Source: Clostridiales bacterium (GTDB lineage Bacteria; Bacillota; Clostridia; Saccharofermentanales; Saccharofermentanaceae). Taken from it: a stretch of DNA of 64,000 bases. Location of the stretch: the NCBI GenBank assembly GCA_017961235.1, contig JAGCXQ010000050.1, positions 1 through 64,000 of the forward strand. Reading direction: 5' to 3'. The translations under genes were made by a program, and so were the position numbers. Positions 43,461 through 52,115 of the stretch are shown here, in pieces (position 1 is the first letter of the stretch; every line of letters begins with the position of its first letter). Below the pieces are notes generated by a model. It was given only the letters and a program-made list of their open reading frames with translations. It was not told where the DNA came from and made no database searches.

Positions 43461-44354
43461 ATGGTTTTTGGTAAAATGTTAAATTCTCTTGAATATTCGC
43501 TAAACATGGAGTTTGAAGACATCGATTATCCTGTCACGATCCGCCGTGAGCGCCTTTCCGCCTTCCCGAACTATGCGCAGGAGAGCCACTGGCACGATGA
43601 TGTGGAATTCCTTTCCATCCTGAGCGGCAGAATGAAGTGTACCATCAATGGTGAGTCCGTCGAGCTTTCCCAGGACGAGGGTGTCTTTATCAACTCGCGC
43701 CAGATGCATGTGGTCCACTCCGATACGCGGACAGACTGTGATTATGTCGTCGTCCGTTTCCATCCGCTGCTTCTCTGCGCGACGAAAAACATCGAGAGCC
43801 GGTTCGTGCTCCCGGTCATCGAGAATCCGGATTTTCCATATGCGGTTTTGAGCCCGGAGATCGAGTGGCAAAGGAGTGTCCTTGACTCGATTCTTCGTAT
43901 ATACTATATGAGACATGAGACGACGCTAGCGCTCGGCGCGCAGGGGGAGTTTTTCCATATATGGGAGCAGATCTTCCGTCATAATGCAAAAGCACCTGCA
44001 AAGGTCCGTGAGAGCACACCGCAGCTCAGCCAGCTGAAGGACATGATCAATTTTATCTCGCTGAACTATCAGCGGAAGATCTCACTGGAAGATATCCGGA
44101 TGGCGGGGAATATCGGTAAGACCAGCTGCTGTCTGATCTTCCAGAAGTACCTGAACCAGACGCCGAATACGTACCTGACGGTGTTCCGCCTGAGAAAAGG
44201 CGCGGATCTCCTGGTCAAAACAGATAAGGCGATCGTGGAGATATCGGAAGAAGTAGGATTTTCCGGGGCGAGTTATTTTGCCGAGGCATTTAAAAAACAC
44301 ATGGGTGAGATGCCGAGTGAATACCGGAAGAAACGCCGGGTCATGAGTGAGTGA
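43461..44354 (+). CDS. AraC-family regulator with cupin domain
   Basis: This regulator of 297 residues has an N-terminal cupin (SHWHDDVEFLSILSGR near 43, FINSRQMHVV), which is the ligand-binding part. Two AraC helix-turn-helix motifs follow at 195-290, ending in GFSGASYFAEAFKKHMGEMPSEYR. Such proteins usually sense a sugar or related small molecule and activate nearby genes. A -10-like TATAAC lies only about 15 bases before the ATG. The exact start is uncertain (43461, 43476 or 43506). The downstream mini-gene and ABC exporter pair are its likely operon or targets. Confidence 0.9.
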   Translation: MVFGKMLNSLEYSLNMEFEDIDYPVTIRRERLSAFPNYAQESHWHDDVEFLSILSGRMKCTINGESVELSQDEGVFINSRQMHVVHSDTRTDCDYVVVRFHPLLLCATKNIESRFVLPVIENPDFPYAVLSPEIEWQRSVLDSILRIYYMRHETTLALGAQGEFFHIWEQIFRHNAKAPAKVRESTPQLSQLKDMINFISLNYQRKISLEDIRMAGNIGKTSCCLIFQKYLNQTPNTYLTVFRLRKGADLLVKTDKAIVEISEEVGFSGASYFAEAFKKHMGEMPSEYRKKRRVMSE

Positions 44355-44363
44355 GGAGAGAAA

Positions 44364-44537
44364 ATGAGCGATTGCGAGAGATGCTCGAATTACGAATACG
44401 ATGAGACGCTCGGAGAGTATTTCTGCGAAGCGCCGATCGATCAGGATGCCTGGGAGCGGATGCTCGAGGGCGGACAGAAGTCGTGCCCGTACTACATCGA
44501 GGACGGCGAATATAAGACAGTAAATAAGCAGATCTGA
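44364..44537 (+). CDS. Small four-cysteine protein (DUF6472-like)
   Basis: The mini-protein has 57 residues, with Cys at CERCSNY and later YFCEAPID and KSCPYY. They are spaced like a small metal-binding site or disulfide knot, and nearly a third of the residues are acidic. GGAGAG lies just before the ATG, and the gene is packed between the AraC gene and the ABC exporter. The pattern CxxC...FC...CPYY is that of the DUF6472 family widespread in Clostridia. The function is unknown. Confidence 0.75.
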   Translation: MSDCERCSNYEYDETLGEYFCEAPIDQDAWERMLEGGQKSCPYYIEDGEYKTVNKQI

Positions 44538-44602
44538 CGTGCCCGGATCCGGGTGCCGAAGAAGGACCGGATGCAGCACCGGTCCTGTGAAAAAGGGGAG
44601 TT

Positions 44603-46366
44603 ATGAAAAAGAAGTATAGGGAAATATTCCGTGAGTTTAAGCCGTACCGGCTGGAGTTTATCCTGGGTCCGGCAGCGAAACTTTTCGAGGCGATCCTCGA
44701 GCTGTTCCTGCCGATCCTGATGGGAAAGATCGTCGATACCGGCTTTTCTTCTGAGAGCAAAGGATTTATCGTCCGGACAGCGCTTCTGATGTTCGGCATG
44801 GCGGCGATGGGACTTGCTGCCGCGGCGGTGTGCCAGTACTGTGCGGCACGGGCATGCTCCGGTGTGGGCGCGCGACTTCGTGACCGCCTCCTGACGAAGG
44901 TCAATTCCCTGTCTGTCGCACAGCAGGAAAGGTGCGGCGTTTCTTTTCTGAATGTTGCGATGACCTCGGACGTCAATCAGGTCAGCACCGGTGTATCGAT
45001 GTTTATCCGACTGGTATTCCGTGCGCCGTTCATCACGATCGGCGGCATCGTGGCGGCGATCATTCTGGATGCACCGATGTCGATCGTCATCGGATTCGGA
45101 TCGCTTCTGTTCCTGGTCACGCTTCTGTCGATCATCCGCGTGACATTTGTGCGCTATAAGATCGTACAGAAAAAACTCGACAACATCAGCGGCGTCGTCA
45201 ATGAACGGCTCGCCGGCATTCGTGTGGTACGTGCTTTTTCCAGGGAAAAGCACCATCAGGATCTGACCGATGAGGCCAGCGCCGACTATGCGGACGAGAC
45301 GATCTCCGTGTCGAAATACTCTGCGCTCCTGCGCCCGATCACGATCCTTATCATGAATGCATCGGTCGTATTCGTGCTCTGGATCGGCGGCTACCGTATC
45401 GATGGCGGCGTGATCACGGCCGGCATGCTCCTGACCTTTATCAACTACATTTTCAGCATCTTCGACGAACTGAATAAGATCGGAAATCTCGTGGTCATTT
45501 TCTCGAGATCTTTCGTCTCTGCAGAGCGTATCGAGAGCGTGCTCGAACTGGAGCCCGAGAAGAAAGAGCCGGAGACCGGAGCTGCGGCAGAGGACCACGA
45601 CGATAAGGCGATCGTGAAGTGGAAGGATGTATCTTTCTCCTACCTTTCCGGTAAGGATGATTCGGAAGAATACTACGCGCTGAAGGATGTTTCTTTCGAA
45701 CTTAGAAAAGGCGAGAAGCTCGGCATCATCGGCACGACCGGTTCCGGCAAATCGACGGTCATCGCACTGCTTCTTCGTCTTTATGAGATCAACAAAGGCC
45801 ACATCTATGTGGATGGAAAATCGATCGATTCGATCGACGATAAGACGCTCCGCAGCAAGATGGCACCGGTGTTCCAGACGACAGCGCTTTTCGAGGGGAC
45901 GATCCTCGATAATCTCTATCTGGGAAGGAAGAACCCGCTTTCCGACGAGGAACTGAAGGCGCGGTGCGAAGTCGCACAGGCGTGGGATTTCATCTGCGAG
46001 AAGGGCGGACCGGAGGCAAAGGTCGAACCGAAGGGGAAGAACTTCTCCGGCGGCCAGCGCCAGCGCCTGTCGATCGCAAGAGCGCTCTGCACGGATGCGG
46101 AGATCCTGCTCCTGGACGATGCGACGGCGGCACTTGATAAGGACACTTCCGCGAAGTTCTCGGCAGCCCTAGCCGAGCATGCGAAGACACATAACCGGAC
46201 GGTCGTGGAGATCTCTTCGAAGATCAACGAGATCGCCGATTCCGACTGGATCATCGTGCTGGACAACGGCTCGGTGGTCGGCCAGGGCAAGCATGATGCC
46301 CTCTTAAAAGAGTGCGAGGCATATGCGCGCATCGCGGCATCCCAGGAGATGGGAGGTGTGGAATAA
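44603..46366 (+). CDS. Heterodimeric ABC exporter, subunit with degenerate catalytic site
   Basis: The product of 587 residues has six membrane helices (about 15-325) and then an ATPase domain. Walker A is GTTGSGKST near 377 and the signature FSGGQRQR near 482 is canonical. The catalytic Glu after Walker B is replaced by Asp (LLLDDATAAL), and the switch His is replaced (VEISSKINEI). This is the pattern of the degenerate partner in heterodimeric exporters such as BmrCD or TM287/288. An inserted charged segment precedes the ATPase domain. The ATG lies close to GGGGAG. Its stop overlaps the next start (TAATG). It probably exports a drug or peptide. Confidence 0.93.
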   Translation: MKKKYREIFREFKPYRLEFILGPAAKLFEAILELFLPILMGKIVDTGFSSESKGFIVRTALLMFGMAAMGLAAAAVCQYCAARACSGVGARLRDRLLTKVNSLSVAQQERCGVSFLNVAMTSDVNQVSTGVSMFIRLVFRAPFITIGGIVAAIILDAPMSIVIGFGSLLFLVTLLSIIRVTFVRYKIVQKKLDNISGVVNERLAGIRVVRAFSREKHHQDLTDEASADYADETISVSKYSALLRPITILIMNASVVFVLWIGGYRIDGGVITAGMLLTFINYIFSIFDELNKIGNLVVIFSRSFVSAERIESVLELEPEKKEPETGAAAEDHDDKAIVKWKDVSFSYLSGKDDSEEYYALKDVSFELRKGEKLGIIGTTGSGKSTVIALLLRLYEINKGHIYVDGKSIDSIDDKTLRSKMAPVFQTTALFEGTILDNLYLGRKNPLSDEELKARCEVAQAWDFICEKGGPEAKVEPKGKNFSGGQRQRLSIARALCTDAEILLLDDATAALDKDTSAKFSAALAEHAKTHNRTVVEISSKINEIADSDWIIVLDNGSVVGQGKHDALLKECEAYARIAASQEMGGVE

Positions 46367-48171
46367 TGGCGAAAGACTCGATGTTAAGCGGCATGGCGAA
46401 TCTGAATCCGGATGCGGCGAAGATGTCCGACGGCAAGTCCCGCGTCTCCACGAAGGATCTGGCATCGCTTCTGCGTTTTACCAATACTTCGAAGTTCTCG
46501 TTTATCCTTCTCATCTTCGCGGCGATCTTAAGCGGCGGACTGCAGGTCGTGGCACCGGCATTCCTCGGTTATACGATCGACCACATGGGTGAGGCGGGAA
46601 GTATCGATCTTTCCTATCTCGGCTCGCATGCCCTGATCCTTCTCGGCATGTATCTGGTGGCCGCGCTCTTTACCTGGGTCGTCAGCTACTACGCCAATGT
46701 CGTCGCGGCGAAGACGGCGCTGGAAGTAAGACGAGCGCTTTCGCTGAAGCTCACGAAGCTTCCGGTTTCTTTCTATGACACCCACCCGCAGGGCGATACC
46801 GCGACGCACTTTATCAATGACGCAGACGCGATCTCCGAGGGCATGCTGCAGGGACTTCTGAACTTCTTTACGGTCCTTGTCACGATCCTCGGCACGGTCG
46901 GCTTTATGGTATTCATCAGCTGGAAAATGACTCTCATCATCCTGCCGATGGCGGTCCTTATGATCTGGTCGGCAACGACGATCGCGAAGAAAACGACGAA
47001 GTACTTCAAGTCGCAGCAGAACCTCGTCGGCTCGATCTCCGGCGACGTGGAGGAGAATCTCTACGGACGAAAAGAGATCAAGGCCTTCGGCTGTGAGGAC
47101 AAGTTCCTCGACGAGTTCCGGGAGAAGAACGAGCAGCTGAATAAGTCCTCAGTTACGGCGCAGTTTGCTTCCTCGCTTCCGAACCCGGTGACGCGCTTCG
47201 TCGATAGCACCTCTTACATCCTGATCGGTGCGCTGGGCGTGTGGATCGGCGGCCTGACCGCAGGAAACATCACGACGTTCATCCTCTACTGGAAGAACTT
47301 CAGTAAGCCGATCAACGACCTGACGAATATCACGACACAGATCATGGCGGCATTTGCTTCGCTGACCCGTGTCTTCTCGATCCTCGATCTGCCGGAAGAA
47401 AAGGAAGATCCGGAAGAGACTTCCGAACTCACATCTTCTTCTGCAAAAGCACCCGTACAGGCAGCGGAGGACAGAACTTCCTCTGAAGCAGCGGTGGGCG
47501 GCTCTTCCCCGGTGGCAGGAGAGCACGGCGGGGAAGTGCTTTTCGAGCATGTGACCTTCGGCTATACGAAAGAAAAGAAGATATTCGATGACTTCAGTCT
47601 CCGCGTGAAGCCCGGCCAGAAGGTCGCGATCATCGGACCTACCGGCTGCGGAAAGACCACGCTCATGAACCTCCTGATGCGTTTCTACGAGCCGGATTCC
47701 GGAAGGATCCTGATCGACGGCAAAGACATCACGGAGATGAGCAGATCCGAGCTTAGAAGAAGATTCGGCATGGTTCTTCAGGAGACGTGGTTGCTTGAAA
47801 GATCGATTCGTGATAATATCGCTTACGGACGCCCGGATGCAACGGATGAAGAGGTCATCGCGGCGGCGAAGGCGGCCCGCGCGCACGGCTTTATCAAGAG
47901 ACTTCCGGACGGATACGATACCGTTCCCGGCAAGGACATCTCGCTGTCGGAGGGCCAGAAACAGCTTCTGTGTATCGCGCGTGTCCTTCTGATGGATCCG
48001 TCGCTCCTGATCCTCGACGAGGCGACATCCGCAGTCGATACACTCACGGAGAAGCGTATCGTCGAAGCCTTCGATAACATGACGAAGGGAAGAACGGGCT
48101 TTATCATAGCCCACCGACTATCCACCATCGCCGGTGCCGATCAGGTCATCACGCTGGGGAAGAAAAAGTAA
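46366..48171 (+). CDS. Heterodimeric ABC exporter, subunit with canonical catalytic site
   Basis: The partner of 601 residues has six helices (about 35-345), a Glu/Ser/Ala-rich linker, and an ATPase domain with Walker A GPTGCGKTT near 423 and canonical LILDEATSAVD and IIAHRLSTI. Its signature is altered to LSEGQKQL near 526. Combined with the neighbour, the altered signature faces the neighbour's altered Walker B, giving one degenerate and one complete ATP site. GGGAGGTG lies seven bases before the ATG; the frame extends upstream to 46312 without a ribosome site. A terminator follows at 48189. Confidence 0.93.
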   Translation: MAKDSMLSGMANLNPDAAKMSDGKSRVSTKDLASLLRFTNTSKFSFILLIFAAILSGGLQVVAPAFLGYTIDHMGEAGSIDLSYLGSHALILLGMYLVAALFTWVVSYYANVVAAKTALEVRRALSLKLTKLPVSFYDTHPQGDTATHFINDADAISEGMLQGLLNFFTVLVTILGTVGFMVFISWKMTLIILPMAVLMIWSATTIAKKTTKYFKSQQNLVGSISGDVEENLYGRKEIKAFGCEDKFLDEFREKNEQLNKSSVTAQFASSLPNPVTRFVDSTSYILIGALGVWIGGLTAGNITTFILYWKNFSKPINDLTNITTQIMAAFASLTRVFSILDLPEEKEDPEETSELTSSSAKAPVQAAEDRTSSEAAVGGSSPVAGEHGGEVLFEHVTFGYTKEKKIFDDFSLRVKPGQKVAIIGPTGCGKTTLMNLLMRFYEPDSGRILIDGKDITEMSRSELRRRFGMVLQETWLLERSIRDNIAYGRPDATDEEVIAAAKAARAHGFIKRLPDGYDTVPGKDISLSEGQKQLLCIARVLLMDPSLLILDEATSAVDTLTEKRIVEAFDNMTKGRTGFIIAHRLSTIAGADQVITLGKKK

Positions 48172-48188
48172 ATACGAAACACTCAATG

Positions 48189-48217
48189 GCGGGTCTTCTA
48201 CAAGGCCCGCTATTTTT
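48189..48217 (+). terminator. Terminator of the ABC exporter operon
   Basis: GCGGGTC pairs with GGCCCGC, followed by TATTTTTG. Confidence 0.8.
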
Positions 48218-48353
48218 GTTTGAAAGGAGGAGGTGAATATCCTGCTGGTATTACCAGTATTTTTCCGCGGGAAGGACCTGCCTCGAAACGTTACGCTCAG
48301 GCGCTTTTCGAGGATTATAAAATCAGTGAAATTTTAACGGATTTTGCCTTGTT

Positions 48354-48382
48354 TTGACACCCTGTTTCCTATATACTGATAT
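48354..48382 (+). promoter_or_regulatory. Promoter of the oxaloacetate decarboxylase operon
   Basis: A perfect TTGACA (48354-48359) and TGATAT (48377-48382), spaced 17, precede a leader of about 75 bases with AAGGAGAGG before the ATG. Confidence 0.7.
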
Positions 48383-48463
48383 ACGGAAAAAGTTGGGTTT
48401 CTCACACTCGTTTTTCCCTGATTTTAGTTTCTAAAAATTTGACATAAGGAGAGGCTCGTTGTT

Positions 48464-49849
48464 ATGAAAGTAAACATTACTGAGACCGTACTGCGTGATG
48501 CGAATCAGTCGCTGATCGCGACCAGAATGCCGTTTTCGGATTTCGAAGACATTCTGGAAACACTGGACAATGCGGGTTATTACTCGCTGGAGTGCTGGGG
48601 AGGCGCGACATTTGATTCCTGCCTGCGTTACCTCAATGAAGATCCGTGGGAGAGACTTAGAAAGATCAAGGCGAAGGTAAAGAAGACTCCGCTTCAGATG
48701 CTCCTCCGTGGACAGAATATCCTCGGATACAAGCACTACCCGGATGACGTCGTACGTCTCTTCATCAGAAAGTCCGCAGAGAACGGCATGGACATCTTCC
48801 GTATCTTCGATGCTCTCAATGATTTCCGTAATATCGAAGTCTGCATTGACGAAGTTAAGAAGTGCGGCAAGCATGCACAGGGCTGCATCTGCTACACCAC
48901 CTCTCCTGTACATACACTCGAGAAGTACGTCGAGATGTGCAAGGAACTCGAGAAGATGGGCGTTGACTCCATCGCGATCAAGGATATGGCAGGTATCTGC
49001 TCTCCGAAGGAAGCCTACGATCTCGTAAAGGCGATCAAGGATGCAAAGATCTCCGTTCCTCTCTTCTTCCACACCCACCACACCACAGGCATGGGCCCGA
49101 TGACTCTTATGAAGGCAATCGAGGCCGGTGTTGACGGTATTGACTGTGCAATCTCCTCTTTTGCAGGCGGTACATCCCAGCCTTGCACAGAGACGATGGC
49201 ATACACCATGGGCCAGTTCGGCTATGAGTCCGGTCTTGATACAGACAAGCTCAAGGAGATCGCTGATTTCTTCGTTCCTGTAAGAAAGAAGTTCCTCGAT
49301 AACGGTACACTGAATCCTACCGTTATGGGCATCAAGGCAGACATCCTTAAGTATCAGGTTCCGGGCGGTATGCTCTCCAACATGATCGCGAACCTCAAGG
49401 ATATGAATGCTCTGGATAAGTTCGACGAAGCTCTCGCAGAGATCCCTGCAGTTCGTAAGGACATGGGTTATCCGCCGCTCGTTACACCTCTTTCCCAGAT
49501 GGTTGGTAACCAGGCGGTTCAGAACGTTCTCCTCGGTGAGCGTTACAAGAACATCTCCAAGGAGATCAAGGCGTATCTCCGCGGCGAATACGGCAGAGCT
49601 CCGGGCGAAGTAAACCAGGAACTCATCGACAGATGCTGGAAGCCGGAAGAACTCGTTAAGGGCAGATTTGCTGATTCCCTTGAGCCTGCTTTCGAAAAGA
49701 CCAAGGCAGAACTCGGCAAGCGTGCACGTTCTGACGAGGATGTCCTCTCCTACATCGCTTTCCCTCAGGTAGCTGAGAAGTATTTCGATTACCGTGAAGA
49801 GCAGGAGAGCAACACCGTGAACTACACGATCGAGAAGAAGGAGGATTGA
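48464..49849 (+). CDS. oadA: Oxaloacetate decarboxylase alpha subunit (carboxyltransferase)
   Basis: This is the carboxyltransferase subunit (461 residues), of the same fold as pyruvate carboxylase 5S. The TIM barrel starts with ETVLRDANQSLIATRM and LECWGGATFDSC, the biotin/oxaloacetate and metal-binding signature, with AIKDMAGICSP and FHTHHTTG further on (metal ligands Asp, His, His). It transfers the carboxyl of oxaloacetate to biotin on the separate carrier protein. No biotin domain is attached, so the BCCP gene downstream is required. It is the first gene of a four-gene operon. Codon use is strongly biased, suggesting abundant protein. Confidence 0.93.
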   Translation: MKVNITETVLRDANQSLIATRMPFSDFEDILETLDNAGYYSLECWGGATFDSCLRYLNEDPWERLRKIKAKVKKTPLQMLLRGQNILGYKHYPDDVVRLFIRKSAENGMDIFRIFDALNDFRNIEVCIDEVKKCGKHAQGCICYTTSPVHTLEKYVEMCKELEKMGVDSIAIKDMAGICSPKEAYDLVKAIKDAKISVPLFFHTHHTTGMGPMTLMKAIEAGVDGIDCAISSFAGGTSQPCTETMAYTMGQFGYESGLDTDKLKEIADFFVPVRKKFLDNGTLNPTVMGIKADILKYQVPGGMLSNMIANLKDMNALDKFDEALAEIPAVRKDMGYPPLVTPLSQMVGNQAVQNVLLGERYKNISKEIKAYLRGEYGRAPGEVNQELIDRCWKPEELVKGRFADSLEPAFEKTKAELGKRARSDEDVLSYIAFPQVAEKYFDYREEQESNTVNYTIEKKED

Positions 49850-49854
49850 TCTTC

Positions 49855-50277
49855 ATGAATCCTGCATTATTATTGCTCGCGAGGGTTGCTGAAACTTCGG
49901 CTGAGGTTGCTGAATCTACTTCTGAAGTTGCCAATGCGGATAGAGTATATGGTATCGGTGAAGCACTTGGAGTTGCTCTCTTTGTATGGGCGATCGTATT
50001 CTGTGTGCTCTTCATCATCTTCGTCTGCATCCGTCTCTTCGGCGCAGTCGTCGGTTCCGCTACTAAGGCAAAAGCACCCGCTCCGGTAACACCTGCTGCC
50101 CCTGCTGCTGCACCTGCCGAGGAAGATGCCGGTGAGGAATTCTCTTCCGGTTCCCTGAAGCTCAAGGGCTGTGACGAGAAGACTGCTGCCATGATTATGG
50201 CGATCGTTAGTGACAACACCGGTATCCCGCTGAATGAACTTATCTTTAAGTCCATTACGCTGGTGGAAGAAAAGTAA
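49855..50277 (+). CDS. Oxaloacetate decarboxylase gamma subunit
   Basis: The small membrane subunit has 140 residues. One hydrophobic helix (about 35-62) is followed by an Ala/Pro-rich linker (70-90) and a short soluble domain, as in OadG, which assembles the complex. ATG 49855 has GGAGG ten bases upstream; the TTG at 49846 that overlaps the oadA stop is less likely. The gene sits between the carboxyltransferase and BCCP genes, as expected. Confidence 0.85.
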   Translation: MNPALLLLARVAETSAEVAESTSEVANADRVYGIGEALGVALFVWAIVFCVLFIIFVCIRLFGAVVGSATKAKAPAPVTPAAPAAAPAEEDAGEEFSSGSLKLKGCDEKTAAMIMAIVSDNTGIPLNELIFKSITLVEEK

Positions 50278-50292
50278 AGGAGAGACGCCAAG

Positions 50293-50682
50293 ATGATTTA
50301 TAACGTAACAATTAACGATAAAGTATATGAAGTTGAAGTAGAGAAGGGTAAGGCAAACCTTCTGAGAACAACAGATGTTGTTGCTGCTGCTCCGGCGGCT
50401 GCACCGGCACCCGCTGCCGCTCCTGCTGCTGCCCCGGCTCCGGCCGCTGCACCTGCCGGCCCGGTTTCCGGAACACCGGTTACAGCTCCGCTCCCGGGTA
50501 CGATCCTGAAGGTCAACGTTACAGCCGGTCAGGCTGTTAAGGAAGGCGATCTGGTAGTCGTTCTCGAAGCTATGAAGATGGAAAACGAGATCTACGCTCC
50601 TTGTGCAGGTACCGTTGGCCAGATCCTTACATCCAAGGGCGCGACGGTAGCCACCGGCGACGTTCTCTTAACGATTTCTTAA
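50293..50682 (+). CDS. Biotin carboxyl carrier protein of the decarboxylase
   Basis: The biotin carrier has 129 residues: an N-terminal segment (1-35), a long Ala/Pro linker (about 36-60) and a biotinyl domain with the attachment site EAMKMEN (Lys near 95). It carries the carboxyl group from the alpha subunit to the membrane beta subunit. The Ala/Pro linker acts as a flexible arm. AAAGGAGAG precedes the ATG. Confidence 0.92.
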   Translation: MIYNVTINDKVYEVEVEKGKANLLRTTDVVAAAPAAAPAPAAAPAAAPAPAAAPAGPVSGTPVTAPLPGTILKVNVTAGQAVKEGDLVVVLEAMKMENEIYAPCAGTVGQILTSKGATVATGDVLLTIS

Positions 50683-50700
50683 GTTAGGAGGCCGCAAACC

Positions 50701-51879
50701 GTGTTTATTGATGCATTAAAAAATATATGGGAGTCGAGCGGTATCTACGCGATCACCTGGCAGCAGGCTGTCATGATCGTGGTTGCCGGTGTGCTGATCT
50801 ACATGGCGATCGGCAAGAAGTGCGAACCGCTCCTTCTGCTCCCGATTGCTTTTGGTATGTTACTGAGTAACCTCCCGATCGCAGGTCTCTATCACTCTGA
50901 GATCTTCGCAGGAGGACATGTCCACTGGGATATGCTTGGCGGCGCAGATGCAAATATCGCCCCCGGACTTCTGGACTATATCTACTTAGGCGTTAAGCTG
51001 GGTATCTTCCCGTGCCTGATCTTCATGGCTGTTGGTGCGATGACTGACTTTGGACCCTTGATCTCCAGACCGTCGTCCCTCTTCATGGGCGCCGGCGCTC
51101 AGTTCGGTATTTCCTTCGCATTCGTCATGGCTTCCGTTATCGGATTTACAGCTTCAGAGGCTTCCTCTATCGCCATTATCGGTGGTGCAGACGGCCCGAC
51201 AGCGATCTATCTGACCACGAAGCTTGCCCCGCATCTTCTCTCGGCGATCGCCATCGCGGCATATTCCTACATGGCATTGATCCCGATCATCCAGCCGCCG
51301 ATCATGAAGGCGATGGTTCCGAAGAAACTTCGAAAGATCAAGATGAAGCAGACCCGTCCGGTCTCCAAGGTCGAGAAAGTCTGCTTCCCGATCATCGTTA
51401 CCGTTATCTGCACCTTGATCCTGCCTTCCGTTGGACCGCTGCTCGGCATGCTGATGCTGGGTAACCTCTTCAAGGAGTCCGGCGTTACCGAGCGTCTTTC
51501 CGATACAGCCCAGAATGCTCTGTGCAATATCGTAACGATCTTCCTCGGTGTTACCGTTGGTGCTACCGCGATGGGTGAGAACTTCTTAAAGCCGGAGACA
51601 CTCTACATCATCGGTCTCGGACTTATAGCGTTCGCATTCTCCACATTCGGTGGTCTCCTGATCGGCCGTATCATGTGCGCTCTTTCCAAGGGCAAGATCA
51701 ACCCGCTCATCGGTTCCGCAGGTGTATCCGCTGTTCCGATGGCTGCCCGTGTATCTAACGTCGAAGGCCAGAAGGCTGATCCTTCCAACTTCCTTCTCAT
51801 GCACGCCATGGGTCCGAACGTTGCCGGCGTTATCGGTTCTGCCGTAGCCGCAGGTACACTGCTTGCACTCTTCGGCTGA
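50701..51879 (+). CDS. oadB: Oxaloacetate decarboxylase beta subunit, sodium pump
   Basis: This membrane subunit of 392 residues and about nine to eleven helices decarboxylates carboxybiotin and pumps sodium out. The conserved GGADGPTAIYLTTKLAP motif (about 160) contains the Asp that handles sodium, with NVAGVIGSAVAAG near the end. The start is GTG with AGGAGG upstream. With OadA, OadG and BCCP the full pump is encoded, so this cell can conserve energy from oxaloacetate. The methylmalonyl-CoA and glutaconyl-CoA pumps share this subunit, but the alpha subunit here is the pyruvate-carboxylase type. Confidence 0.93.
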   Translation: MFIDALKNIWESSGIYAITWQQAVMIVVAGVLIYMAIGKKCEPLLLLPIAFGMLLSNLPIAGLYHSEIFAGGHVHWDMLGGADANIAPGLLDYIYLGVKLGIFPCLIFMAVGAMTDFGPLISRPSSLFMGAGAQFGISFAFVMASVIGFTASEASSIAIIGGADGPTAIYLTTKLAPHLLSAIAIAAYSYMALIPIIQPPIMKAMVPKKLRKIKMKQTRPVSKVEKVCFPIIVTVICTLILPSVGPLLGMLMLGNLFKESGVTERLSDTAQNALCNIVTIFLGVTVGATAMGENFLKPETLYIIGLGLIAFAFSTFGGLLIGRIMCALSKGKINPLIGSAGVSAVPMAARVSNVEGQKADPSNFLLMHAMGPNVAGVIGSAVAAGTLLALFG

Positions 51880-51888
51880 TTCCGATCG

Positions 51889-51930
51889 AAAAGCACCCGC
51901 CCCGCATAAAGCCGGAGGACAAGTGCTTTT
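51889..51930. repeat. Inverted pair of AAAAGCAC motifs
   Basis: TCGAAAAGCAC and GTGCTTTTCGA face each other across 26 bases just downstream of oadB. The pair can form an 11-bp or longer stem, like paired uptake sequences that double as terminators in Haemophilus and Neisseria. Confidence 0.7.
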
Positions 51931-51960
51931 CGAAAATGAGAAAACTGAATAGATCACTTC

Positions 51961-51996
51961 AAGGGCGTCTCATGATTCGGAGACGCCCTTCTTTTG
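51961..51996 (+). terminator. Terminator of the decarboxylase operon
   Basis: AAGGGCGTCTC pairs perfectly with GAGACGCCCTT around eight bases, followed by a T-rich run. Confidence 0.9.
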
Positions 51997-52000
51997 TATA

Positions 52001-52016
52001 GTGACAGGAAAGTCAC
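52001..52016. promoter_or_regulatory. Small palindrome upstream of the lipoprotein cluster
   Basis: GTGAC and GTCAC are perfect arms around six bases, about 30 bases before a -10-like TAAAAT (near 52043). It may be a regulator site. Confidence 0.3.
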
Positions 52017-52115
52017 GTAACCCTTCTCTGTATTTGATAATCTAAAATAGGGAATAAGGCAAAAGTGGGAGAGTATACTCCTGCATCCGTATGGCATGAT
52101 TTACGGAGGGTTCAT

